Positions 8,204-17,577 of a stretch of DNA of 64,000 nucleotides are shown piece after piece; within the stretch, counting starts at the first letter, position 1; each line of letters opens with the position of its first letter. Both the position numbers and the translations under genes were made by a program. The stretch spans positions 19,018-83,017 of the forward strand of contig NZ_SUMC01000037.1 of the NCBI RefSeq assembly GCF_005047355.1, in the 5' to 3' direction. Source of the stretch: Actinacidiphila oryziradicis. GTDB taxonomy: Bacteria > Actinomycetota > Actinomycetes > Streptomycetales > Streptomycetaceae. The notes beneath the pieces are model-generated. The model was not told the origin of the DNA and did no database searches. It was given only the letters and a program-made list of their open reading frames with translations.

Positions 8204-8893
8204 ATGACCATGAACGCATCCGCCCGCGCCGCGCTGCTCGTCCTCGCCGACGGGCGGTTCCCGGCCGGGGGCCACGCCCACTCCGGCGGGGCCGAAGCCG
8301 CCGTCAAGGCGGGCCGCATCACCGGTCCCGGCACGCTCGAAGCGTTCTGCCGGGGACGGCTGCACACCTCCGGGCTTGTCGCCGCGGCACTCGCCGCGGC
8401 GGCGGCCGCCGGACTCGACCCGCTGCTGCTCGACGAGGCCGCCGACGCCCGCACCCCATCACCCGCCCTTCGCGCCACCGCCCGCAAGCTCGGCCGCCAG
8501 CTGATGCGCGCCGCCCGGGCCGCCTGGCCGTCGCCCGCCCTGGACGCCCTCGCCGCCGCCCGGCCGCGCGGCGCCCACCAGCCGATTGTGCTGGGCCTCA
8601 CGGCCCGCTCGGCGGGCCTCGGCCCGCCGGACGCCGCGCATATCGCCGCGTACGAGTCCGTCACCGGCCCGGCCACCGCCGCCGTACGCTTGCTGAGCCT
8701 GGACCCCTTCTCCGTCAGTGCGGTCCTCGCCCGCCTCACCCCCGACCTCGACGACATCGCCGGCCAGGCCGCCGAGGCGGCGGTCCACGCGCTCGACGAA
8801 GGAGCCGACGCGCTGCCCGCCACCACCGGGCCGCTGCTCGACATCTACGCCGAACAACACGCCGGCTGGCCGGTACGGCTCTTCGCCTCCTGA
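8204..8893 (+). CDS. ureF: Urease accessory protein UreF
   Basis: Accessory factor in the UreD-UreF-UreG maturation complex that gates nickel insertion. It has 229 residues. LLVLADGRFPAGGHAHSGGAEAA is characteristic of actinobacterial UreF; the rest is helical and rich in Ala and Leu (AAHIAAYESVTGPATAAVRLLSLDPF). It starts at 8204 or, two codons later, at 8210. It lies 22 bases after ureC and 35 before ureG. Confidence 0.92.
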   Translation: MTMNASARAALLVLADGRFPAGGHAHSGGAEAAVKAGRITGPGTLEAFCRGRLHTSGLVAAALAAAAAAGLDPLLLDEAADARTPSPALRATARKLGRQLMRAARAAWPSPALDALAAARPRGAHQPIVLGLTARSAGLGPPDAAHIAAYESVTGPATAAVRLLSLDPFSVSAVLARLTPDLDDIAGQAAEAAVHALDEGADALPATTGPLLDIYAEQHAGWPVRLFAS

Positions 8894-8928
8894 GCCTTCC
8901 CGAGCCGCCCCCACCCCCGGAGCCGACC

Positions 8929-9629
<701 letters not shown>

Positions 9630-9633
<4 letters not shown>

Positions 9634-10418
9634 CCGCGCCCGGCGCCCTGCGGGCGGCGACCGGCTGCCACGGCGTACGGGCCACCGCCCGCATCGTCGC
9701 GGAATCCGACGGCCGTGGCCGCACCGCGCTGCCGGTGCTCGCAGGGGAGGGTCCGCTGGCCCTGCGCCGCACCCGCGCCACCGGGCCGGAGGCCCGCGTC
9801 ATCATCGTCGGAGCCATGAGCGCCCCGCTCGGCGGCGACCGGCTCGCCATCCACGCCACCGCCGGGCCCGGCGCGGTCCTGCACATCGGCTCGGCCGCGG
9901 CCACCGTCTCCCTGCCCGGCCGGGCGCGGGAGCAGGCCCGGTACGACGTGACGCTGGCCGTCGGCGACGGCGCCGAGCTCCATTGGCTCCCCGAACCGCT
10001 CATCGCCGCCGCCGGCAGCGACCTGCGCATGACCACCCACGTCGAACTCGCCCCCGGGGCCCGCCTCGTGTACCGCGAGGAGCAGATCCTCGGACGCACC
10101 GGCGAGCAGCCCGGCCGGCTCACCACCCGCCTCACCGTCCGGCTGGCCGGCCGGCTCCTGCTCGACCAGCAGCTGTCCTTCGGCCCCGGCGCCCCCGGGT
10201 GGTCCGGACCGGCGGTCCTGCACACCCACCGGGCGGCTGGGCAACTCCTCGTTGTGGACCCGGCGTTCGCTGAGAAACCCGCGCAAATCCGAGTCCTCTC
10301 CGACGATGAGGGCGAAGCCGTCCTCACCCCCCTCGCCGGCCCGGCCGCCCTGGCGAGCGCTGTTGCTCCGGACGGGCTGCGACTGCGGCGGCTGCTGTCG
10401 GCTAGCGTTGCCCCGTGA
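9630..10418 (+). CDS. ureD: Urease accessory protein UreD
   Basis: UreD/UreH scaffold of the nickel-insertion complex, 262 residues. Recognisable blocks are GAVLHIGSAAATVSLPG, LPEPLIAAAGSDLRM and LAPGARLVYREEQILGR. The start is a GTG at 9630 sharing a GTGA overlap with the ureG stop; this start makes the family-like N-terminus (TAPGALRAATGCHGVRATAR). Its own stop is overlapped by the next gene in the same way. Confidence 0.9.
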
Positions 10419-10861
10419 CCAATACGATCAACGACGATTCCCCCGGACGCCACGGCTCCACCGCCACCACGGAGGCCGCCCCGGACCGTGTCGGCCCGGT
10501 GCGTACCGAGTACTCCCCGGCCCACGACGGCGACCCCGACCCCGGCGAAATCGTCTGGACCTGGGTCCCCTTCGAGGAGAACGACGGCCGCGGCAAGGAC
10601 CGCCCGGTGCTCGTCGTCGCCCGCGAGAAGACCGGCACCCTGCTTGCCGTCCAGCTGTCCAGCAAGGAGCACGACTCCGAGCGCGAATGGGTGCCCATCG
10701 GCATCGGCCCGTGGGACAAGGCGGGCCGCGAATCGTGGGTCAACCTCGACCGTGTGCTCCGCGTTCACCCTGAGGGCATGCGCCGCGAGGCCTGCGCCCT
10801 CGACCGAGGCCGCTTCAACCTCGTGGTCAACCGCCTCAAGGAGCGCTACGGCTGGCGCTGA
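10415..10861 (+). CDS. PemK/MazF-like protein at the end of the urease operon
   Basis: A 148-residue protein with a variable, acidic 45-residue N-terminus and then a PemK/MazF-like beta-barrel: GEIVWTWVPFEENDGRGKDR, PVLVVAREKTGTLLAVQL and WVNLDRVLRVHPEGM. MazF-family members cut RNA and usually have an adjacent antitoxin; none is found here. The GTG start lies in a GTGA overlap with the ureD stop, so it is co-translated with the urease accessory genes. This may be a housekeeping actinobacterial variant rather than a true toxin. Confidence 0.75.
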   Translation: MTNTINDDSPGRHGSTATTEAAPDRVGPVRTEYSPAHDGDPDPGEIVWTWVPFEENDGRGKDRPVLVVAREKTGTLLAVQLSSKEHDSEREWVPIGIGPWDKAGRESWVNLDRVLRVHPEGMRREACALDRGRFNLVVNRLKERYGWR

Positions 10862-10984
10862 CCGTCACTGCGCCAACAGCCTTGCGATTGCGTTTCTTTG
10901 AACGAGCTGTGCCGGGACGATCCTCCTGCGATTCTGTGATCACGCCGCCATAGGCGGTTCGTCACGGCAGGGGGAGGAACCATC

Positions 10985-12127
10985 GTGAGACGCACAGTCG
11001 TGCTCGGCGTCACCGGCGCCCTGATAGCGGGCGCGGTGGCCGCCGCACCAACGGCCACCGCCACCGCTACCCATCGCGCACCGAACAGCCCCGCGGAAGC
11101 GTACGGAGTGAAGACCGCCGCGGCGCGCGCCGCCAAGGCGGGCATCGACTGGGCCGCGTGCCCAGCCGACTGGGGCTTCGAGACACCCATCCAATGCGGT
11201 TACGTGACCGTCCCGGTCAACTACGCGAAGCCGAGCGGCAAGACGATCAGGATCGCCGTCGACCGCATCGGCAACACCGGCACCCCGGCCGAACGCCAGG
11301 GCTCCCTGATCTACAACCCCGGCGGCCCCGGCGGCTCCGGCATGCGCTTCCCGCGCCGGGTCACCACCAACAGCGCGCTGTGGACGAGCACCGCCAAGGC
11401 ATACGACTTCGTGGGCTTCGACCCCCGCGGCGTCGGCCCACTCGGCGCCCATCTCCTGCGCGGACCCCCAGGAGTTCGTCGCGGCGCCCAAGGCGGACCC
11501 GGTCCCGGACAGCGAGGCGGACAAGCTGGCGCAGCGCAAGCTCGCCAAGGAGTACGCGGAAGGCTGCAAGGAGCGCACCGGCGCCGCGATGCTCTCGCAG
11601 ATGACCACGGCCAACACCGCCCGTGACCTCGACGTCATCCGCGCCGCGCTCGGCGAGAAGAAGCTCAACTACCTGGGCGTGTCGTACGGCACTTACCCGC
11701 GGTGGAGTGCACCGATTCCAACTGGCCGACCAGCTGGAAGAAGTGGGACCGCGACAACACCGCGCTCCACAAGAAGTACCCCTTCCTGACCTGGGCCAAT
11801 GCCTGGATGAACCTGCCATGCGCCACCTGGGGCGTGCCCCAGCAGACCCCCGTCGACGTCAAGTCCCGCCACGGGCTGCCCAAGGTGCTCATCGTGCAGA
11901 GCACCCGTGACGCGGCGACCCCGTACTCCGGCGCGGTCGAGGCGCACCGCCGGCTGAAGGGCTCGGAGCTCATCACGGAGAAGGACGCCGGCTCGCACGG
12001 TGTCACCAACCTGGTCAACCCGTGCATCAACGACCGGGTGACCGCTTACCTGGTCAACGGCGCGCTCGACGGCCACGACGTGACGTGCGCCCCGCACACC
12101 GCCCCGGTGCCGGCCACCACCGGCTGA
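10985..12127 (+). pseudogene. Broken SlpD/SlpE-type tripeptidyl aminopeptidase (alpha/beta hydrolase)
   Basis: Secreted serine peptidase of the Streptomyces SlpD/SlpE type, now inactive. The signal peptide (TVVLGVTGALIAGAVAAAPT), GSLIYNPGGPGGSGM and YDFVGFDPRGVG are intact. Reading shifts at about 11437-11439, where one extra C appears to have been gained; the next frame continues HSAPISCADPQEF to NYLGVSYGTY. Just after the nucleophile-elbow region, near 11700, the sequence jumps to the C-terminal part (VECTDSNWPTSWKKWDRD ... VLIVQSTRDAATPYSGAV ... GSHGVT), again in another frame. I estimate about 150 or more residues missing compared with the usual 500-plus. Confidence 0.85.
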
Positions 12128-12134
12128 CGCCGCG

Positions 12135-12166
12135 GTCCCGCACCCCGGAACCCCGGGGTGCGGGAC
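12135..12166 (+). terminator. Strong perfect hairpin after the peptidase pseudogene
   Basis: GTCCCGCACCCCGG and its exact complement flank a four-base loop, eight bases past the final TGA. A 14-bp perfect stem makes this a strong intrinsic terminator. Confidence 0.8.
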
Positions 12167-12252
12167 CACAGCCGCTCCAGGGGTACGGATTCTGAACTGC
12201 GGGCCAATTCTGGCCCATCCTCCGGTCAGGAAGAGCGTTCCGGCCCGAGGGG

Positions 12253-13518
12253 ATGCTTAACATGACCGGCGTGTTCGATATAGAACCCGGCCCGATATCC
12301 CCTCCGGCCGGCCCCTCCACCCGGCGGCGCCAGGTGCTGGTCGCCGGCGGGGCGGTCCTGGCGGCCGGGGCGGTGATCGCGGGAGTGCTGACGGCCGGGA
12401 GCTCCGGCCACGGCCGGGCCCAGCATGCGGCGGTCACCTCCGACGGTCTGCCGCACACCTCCGTCGAGGTCTCGCCCAGCGCCTGCGGGCACGGATGGAG
12501 CCGCCCGAAGACGGGGCAGCAGGTCTTCGACCTGCGCAACACCTCCAGCGCGGCGTCCGAGGTGGATCTTACCGACCCCAGGACCGGAGCCGTTTACGGC
12601 GAGATCGAGGGGCTGGCACCCGGCACCGCACGGCCGATGCAGGTGACGCTCGGTAACGGCACGTACGCCTTCAAGTGCCTGCCCGACGACGCGGACGCCG
12701 TCACAGGCCCCACGGTCCAGGTGACCGGCGCCACCGGGAAGAGCGGTCCGGCCGCCGTACCGGTGACCCAGCAGGACCTCATTCCACTCACGCTCAGTTA
12801 CCAGAAGTGGATCCAGGCCCGCACCGTCGAACTCGCGAAGAAAACCGAGGCCCTGAGCGCCGCGATCGACCGCGGTGACCTCAGGGCTGCCCGCGCCGCC
12901 TGGCTGTCCGCACACCTGGTGTACGAGCGGATGGGCGCCGCGTACGGGACCTTCGGCGCTGCGGACAAGGCGATCAACGGCACCACCGCCGGGCTGTCCG
13001 GCGGTGTCCACGACACCCGTTTCACCGGCTTCCACCGCATCGAGTACGGCCTCTGGCACAGCGAGCCGGCCGGGAGCCTGCGTGGCCCGGCGGACCGCCT
13101 CGTCAAGGACGTGCGCGCCCTGCGCGACAACTGGCCGCAGCAGCGCATGGACCCGGCCGTCCTGGGTCTGCGGGCGCACGAAATCCTGGAGAACACCATG
13201 CAGTCCGAGCTCACCGGCCGCACCGACTACGGCAGCGGTACGAACCTGGCCACGGCCCGCGCGAATCTCGACGGCACCCGCGTCCTGCTGGGCTGTCTGC
13301 GCCCGCTGCTGAAGACCCGCGACACCGGGCTCACGCTTCTCGACTCCTCGCTGAACCGCACCCAGCAGACACTCGACGAGCAGCAGCACGACGGCCGCTG
13401 GACCCCCGTGGCACAGCTGGACCGTACCCGGCGCGAGAGGGTGAATTCCGCAGTGGGGGCACTGCTCGAGCAGTTGGCCGATGTCGCCACGCTGACCGAC
13501 GTACGGAGGACAGCGTGA
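12253..13518 (+). CDS. efeO: EfeO-type iron-uptake lipoprotein-like protein (cupredoxin + M75)
   Basis: Extracytoplasmic component of the Efe iron system, 421 residues. After a single membrane anchor/signal (QVLVAGGAVLAAGAVIAGVL) comes a cupredoxin-like domain (about residues 65-165) and an imelysin/M75 domain (about 175-410). The M75 motif HxxE is seen in FTGFHRIEYGLWHSEP. The Efe system takes up ferrous or haem iron together with a DyP peroxidase and a permease. The downstream efeB overlaps the stop codon by GTGA, so they form one operon. No efeU permease follows. Confidence 0.9.
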   Translation: MLNMTGVFDIEPGPISPPAGPSTRRRQVLVAGGAVLAAGAVIAGVLTAGSSGHGRAQHAAVTSDGLPHTSVEVSPSACGHGWSRPKTGQQVFDLRNTSSAASEVDLTDPRTGAVYGEIEGLAPGTARPMQVTLGNGTYAFKCLPDDADAVTGPTVQVTGATGKSGPAAVPVTQQDLIPLTLSYQKWIQARTVELAKKTEALSAAIDRGDLRAARAAWLSAHLVYERMGAAYGTFGAADKAINGTTAGLSGGVHDTRFTGFHRIEYGLWHSEPAGSLRGPADRLVKDVRALRDNWPQQRMDPAVLGLRAHEILENTMQSELTGRTDYGSGTNLATARANLDGTRVLLGCLRPLLKTRDTGLTLLDSSLNRTQQTLDEQQHDGRWTPVAQLDRTRRERVNSAVGALLEQLADVATLTDVRRTA

Positions 13519-14732
13519 ACGAGGTGAGACGCCGCGGCTTCCTTGCCGGCGCGGCAGCCGTGGCCGGCGCCGGACTCGTCACCGCCGACCGCAGCGCCGC
13601 GGCCGCCGCGACGGTCTCCGCGGCCACCGCGCAGCAAGTACCGTTCCACGGCGCTCACCAGGCCGGGATCCTCACGCCGGCGCAGCGCGCTACGGCGTTC
13701 CTGTCGTTCGACGTCACCGCCGACGGGCGCCGGGAGCTGACCGATCTGCTGCGTACGGTCACCGACCGGGCCCGATTCCTCACCACCGGCGGCACACCGG
13801 TGTCCGACGGCATAACCGCCCCGCCGACCGACTCCGGCACCCTGGGCCCCCAGGTCGAGGCGGACGGGCTGACTGTCACGGTCGGTGCGGGTGCGTCACT
13901 CTTCGACCACCGCTACGGGCTCGCGGACCGCAAGCCGCGACGGCTCGCCACCATGTCAGCCTTTTCCGACGACGACCTCGACCCGGCCTGGTGCCACGGT
14001 GACCTGAGCGTGCAGTTCTGTGCGGGCGGTACGGACACGGTGCTGCACGCCCTGCGCGACGTCGCCCGGCACACCCGGGGCGGCATGCAGGTGCGCTGGC
14101 GTATGGACGGCTTCGCCAGCCCGCCCCGACCATCCGGCACCCAGCGCAATCACCTGGGCTTCAAGGACGGCATCGCCAATCCGGATGTGCGCAGCGCGCG
14201 CGAGACGGACCGCCTGGTCTGGGCGGGGAAGAATTCCGGCGAGCCGGACTGGGCGGCGGGCGGCAGCTATCAGGTCGTACGGCTGATCCGGATGCTGGTG
14301 GAGTTCTGGGACCGGGTGTCGATCAACGAGCAGGAGCGGATATTCGGCCGTGCCAAGGACACCGGTGCGCCGCTGGACGGGACGCACGAGTCCGACACAC
14401 CGCAGTACGCGCAGGACCCGAAGGGTGACGTGATCCCGCTGGACAGCCACATCCGGCTGGCCAACCCGCGTACCGCCCGGACTGACGACGAGCGGATCCT
14501 GCGCCGTGGCTACAACTACGACCGCGGCATGGACACCAACGGCAACCTCGACATGGGGCTGATCTTCTGCTGCTACCAGCAGGATTTGGTCCGGCAGTTC
14601 GAGACCGTGCAGAAGCGCCTGGCCGGCGAGCCGCTCGTCGACTACATCACGCCGTTCGGCGGCGGCTACTTCTACGCCCTGCCGGGCGTCCGCGACCGGA
14701 ACGACTGGTTCGGCAGGACCCTGCTGGCGTAG
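13515..14732 (+). CDS. efeB: EfeB-type deferrochelatase/DyP peroxidase
   Basis: Tat-exported haem peroxidase, 405 residues. The N-terminus has a twin-arginine signal (RRRGFLAGAAAVAGAGLV). DyP landmarks are GFKDGIANP (the GxxDG motif with catalytic Asp), the proximal haem ligand region DSHIRLANPR and the RRGYNYDRG arginine region. EfeB oxidises ferrous iron or extracts iron from haem for uptake. Translation is coupled to efeO by the GTGA overlap. Confidence 0.93.
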   Translation: MNEVRRRGFLAGAAAVAGAGLVTADRSAAAAATVSAATAQQVPFHGAHQAGILTPAQRATAFLSFDVTADGRRELTDLLRTVTDRARFLTTGGTPVSDGITAPPTDSGTLGPQVEADGLTVTVGAGASLFDHRYGLADRKPRRLATMSAFSDDDLDPAWCHGDLSVQFCAGGTDTVLHALRDVARHTRGGMQVRWRMDGFASPPRPSGTQRNHLGFKDGIANPDVRSARETDRLVWAGKNSGEPDWAAGGSYQVVRLIRMLVEFWDRVSINEQERIFGRAKDTGAPLDGTHESDTPQYAQDPKGDVIPLDSHIRLANPRTARTDDERILRRGYNYDRGMDTNGNLDMGLIFCCYQQDLVRQFETVQKRLAGEPLVDYITPFGGGYFYALPGVRDRNDWFGRTLLA

Positions 14733-14896
14733 GGGCCGGCCGGACAGGTTAAACACAGGGTCAAGCTTTCCCCTTGTGTTCATGACCACATGTTCACCAA
14801 TGCGCCACCGGCGCGATTCTGAAGCGCTGTGCGGCAGGCGGAGTATCCCGCTCGTACCGTTGGGAACGCACGCGAAACACTGGAGAGCGAGCCATC

Positions 14897-16714
14897 ATGG
14901 CAAGACCAGCACGCTGGGCAGCATTCGTCGGAGCTGCGGCGCTCACTGTACTCGGCGCAGCCGGGCCGGCCGCGGCGTCCGGTCAGGCGGGGCAGAAGTC
15001 CGGCGGTGGCACGGCCACGCCGATCAAGCACGTGGTGGTCATCTACGGCGAGAACATCTCGTTCGACCACTACTTCGCTACGTACCCGCAGGCCGCCAAC
15101 ACCGATGGAACGAAGTTCACGGCATCGAAGCGGACCCCCAAGTCCGACAACCTCCTGAACGCCGGACTGCTGAAGACCAACCCGAACCTGTATCTGCCCA
15201 AGCGGCTTACCTCCTCGCAGGCCATGACCTGCGACCAGAACCACTCCTACGGTGCCGAGCAGTACGCCGCCGACGGCGGCAAGGCCGACAAGTACGTCCA
15301 GAACACCGAGACCAGCAAGTGCAGCGCCGGTCTGTTCGGCGAGCCGGGCCTGGTCATGGACTACTACGACGGCAACACCGTCACCGGGCTGTGGAACTAC
15401 GCCCAGAACTACGCCCTGAACGACAAGTCGTTCAGCTCGGTCTACGGTCCGTCCACCCCCGGCGCGATCAACCTGATCTCGGGGCAGACGCACGGCGGGA
15501 TCTCCGTCGACCCGAAGACGGGGCAGCAGACCGCCACGCCGGACACCTCGGTCCTGGCGGCGGGCTCGGTGAACGCCAAGGGTGTGGGCACTGTCATCGG
15601 TGACCCCGACCCGGCGTACGACGACTGCTCGGGCAAGGACCACACCTCCACCAGCAACCTCCTGGCGATGCAGGGCAAGAACATCGGCGACCTGCTCAAC
15701 GCCAAGGGCGTGACATGGGGCTGGTTCCAGGGCGGTTTCCGGCCCGGCACGGCCTGGAACGGTACGTCGGGCACCTACGCCACGTGTGCCAATGTCACTC
15801 ACACCAACCTCGGCGGCGCCGCGGTCGAGGACTACAGCCCGCACCACAACCCCTTCTCGTACTACAAGTCCACCTCCAACCCGCACCACTTGCCGCCTAA
15901 GAGCATCAGCGAGATCGGCCACAACGGGCAGGCCAACCACAACTACGATGTGACCGACTTCAACTCTTCGTTGAAGGCGGGCAACCTCCCGGCGGTCAGC
16001 TTCCTGAAGGCGGCCGAGTACCAGGACGGCCATGGGGGCTACTCCGATCCGATCGATGAGCAGCATTTCGTGGTCAACGAGATAAACGCGCTGCAGCAGT
16101 CCCCGGAGTGGAAGAGCACCGCGGTCATCCTTGCCTACGACGACTCCGACGGCTGGTACGACCACGCGTACGCCAAGCCGAAGAATGGCTCGACGGACAC
16201 CAGCCTGGCCTCCAACGGCCTGGCCACCGACAGCCCCGCGTGCCAGACCGGCCCGGCCGCCGCGGCCGGTTACAACGACCGTTGCGGTCCCGGCACCCGG
16301 CAGCCGCTGCTGGTGGTCTCGCCCTACAGCAAGGTCAACGCGGTCGACCACACCGCGACCGAGCAGGCCTCGATCACCCAGTTCATCGAGAACAACTGGG
16401 GTACCGGCCGGATCGGTGACGCTTCGTTCGACAAGGGGGCCGGCACGCTCACCAACATGTTCGACTTCAAGCACCCCAACAACAAGCAGGTGCTGCTGAA
16501 CTCGGACGGCTCGGTCAAATCGGTGAAGAAGATCCCGCACTACACCGCCACGGCCGCCAGCACCTTGGCCACGGACAACATCGCCGCACAGCCCCTCGCC
16601 GCCACCAGCACTTCCTCCCAGTCCCTGCCGATCGGCATCGGGGCCGGGGTCCTGGTGGCCGGGGGAGCGGGCGTGGCCCTGGCCATGCACCGCCGTCGCG
16701 CCCGCGGCGCCTGA
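14897..16714 (+). CDS. Secreted phosphoesterase / phospholipase C-like protein with C-terminal anchor
   Basis: A 605-residue exported protein of the PF04185 phosphoesterase family (phospholipase C and acid phosphatase relatives). It has a signal peptide (FVGAAALTVLGAAGPAAAS), the metal-binding start IKHVVVIYGENISFDHYFATY, GPSTPGAINLISGQTHGG, YQDGHGGYSDPIDEQHF and AYDDSDGWYDH. The C-terminus ends with a hydrophobic helix and a basic tail (GIGAGVLVAGGAGVALAM then RRRARG), so the enzyme is probably membrane-tethered. A direct-repeat region with GTTCA units lies upstream (14778-14800), loosely resembling a PHO box. Confidence 0.88.
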   Translation: MARPARWAAFVGAAALTVLGAAGPAAASGQAGQKSGGGTATPIKHVVVIYGENISFDHYFATYPQAANTDGTKFTASKRTPKSDNLLNAGLLKTNPNLYLPKRLTSSQAMTCDQNHSYGAEQYAADGGKADKYVQNTETSKCSAGLFGEPGLVMDYYDGNTVTGLWNYAQNYALNDKSFSSVYGPSTPGAINLISGQTHGGISVDPKTGQQTATPDTSVLAAGSVNAKGVGTVIGDPDPAYDDCSGKDHTSTSNLLAMQGKNIGDLLNAKGVTWGWFQGGFRPGTAWNGTSGTYATCANVTHTNLGGAAVEDYSPHHNPFSYYKSTSNPHHLPPKSISEIGHNGQANHNYDVTDFNSSLKAGNLPAVSFLKAAEYQDGHGGYSDPIDEQHFVVNEINALQQSPEWKSTAVILAYDDSDGWYDHAYAKPKNGSTDTSLASNGLATDSPACQTGPAAAAGYNDRCGPGTRQPLLVVSPYSKVNAVDHTATEQASITQFIENNWGTGRIGDASFDKGAGTLTNMFDFKHPNNKQVLLNSDGSVKSVKKIPHYTATAASTLATDNIAAQPLAATSTSSQSLPIGIGAGVLVAGGAGVALAMHRRRARGA

Positions 16715-16731
16715 CCCGGCGCACCGCCAAG

Positions 16732-16769
16732 CCGGTTCCGGCCCGTCCCGAGGGGGCGGGCCGGACCGG
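16732..16769 (+). terminator. Hairpin after the phosphoesterase gene
   Basis: CCGGCCCG (16738-16745) pairs with CGGGCCGG (16757-16764), and the stem extends outward to CCGGT/ACCGG with one bulge. It lies 18 bases past the stop codon. Confidence 0.7.
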
Positions 16770-17548
16770 CGCGGTGCCCGGCTGTTGGCGTGCTGGCTCC
16801 GCCCCGTCTGCCGGGGGTGGCGGTCCTCCCCCAGCTACCTCCCCCAGCCTTCGGCCGGGAGGTGCCCCCAGCCTTCGGCCGGGAGGTGCCCCAGGAGGTG
16901 CCCCCGCAAGCGCCGGACGGGCTGGGTGGTCGTGCGTGCCGGCACGCGATGTGGTGGTGGGGGTCGGGGCCGCTGTGGGGTGATCTCCTCGGGGCTCGCG
17001 CGTACGGGTCCGCAGTGAGGGCGCCCGGGGTGTATGTGCCTCCCCTGCGGGGACACCCCGGCGCGTCCCCTCCCGGCCGGACAGGCGCGTGACGTCCTCG
17101 CCGTGGCGGAGACCGTAAAACCAAAGGCACCGCACCCCGGGGTTCGGACCGCAAGGAACACGCACCGTGAGGCGTTGAACCGGGCTGAGGGTGGCCGCGG
17201 GTCTGCCCGAATCCGGCGGTGCGGAGGGTCTGCTGGAAACATAAGGCCGCGGCCACGCGAATCTGCGGGCCGCGGCTGAGGTACTGGCAGGCCACCATCG
17301 GGTCTGAAGAGAACCGAGGACAAGCTTGCGCCTACGAGGTGGGCTTCCTTCGTCGGCATTGTCCGAATCAGGTATTGGAGGTCGCCTTCTGGTCTCACTG
17401 GCCGTCCGGCCTCTCAGCGCTTCCTTGGCGACACTTTCCAGAAAACCGTAGCTCTCCAAAAAAACCCTGCCGCTTCGGTCGAGCTCCCTCGCTCGCCCCG
17501 CAGGCTTAAACCCAGGATAGCTCCGTCCATATTGTCTGACTAGTCCGA
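16770..17548. other. Long non-coding gap with repeats
   Basis: About 780 bases between two genes, with no open frame that looks like a real protein. It holds the tandem repeat at 16841-16888 and GC-rich filler. I see no RNA gene or recognisable relic here. Confidence 0.5.
16841..16888. repeat. Two tandem copies of a 24-base dispersed hairpin repeat
   Basis: Two head-to-tail copies of a 24-base unit beginning CCCCCAGCCTTCGGCCG and ending GGAGGTG. The same unit recurs inside the element at 32800-33059 and, with changes, at about 41354-41383. Each copy is self-complementary in part (GCCTTCGGC; CCTCC partner just upstream). This looks like a small dispersed REP-like family. Confidence 0.75.
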
Positions 17549-17577
17549 ATCGGAATAAATCTCGGATTTATTCCGAT
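17549..17577. terminator. AT-rich perfect palindrome overlapping a stop codon
   Basis: ATCGGAATAAATC and its exact complement flank a three-base loop, giving a 13-bp perfect stem. The stop codon of the minus-strand glycosidase (17568-17570) lies in it. Its low GC content is unusual here; it may be a terminator or a protein-binding site. Confidence 0.5.

Noticed and set aside
14780..16690. A 636-codon minus-strand frame over the phosphoesterase
   Set aside because: Antisense to a gene with signal peptide and conserved motifs; composition is typical of GC-skewed shadow frames.
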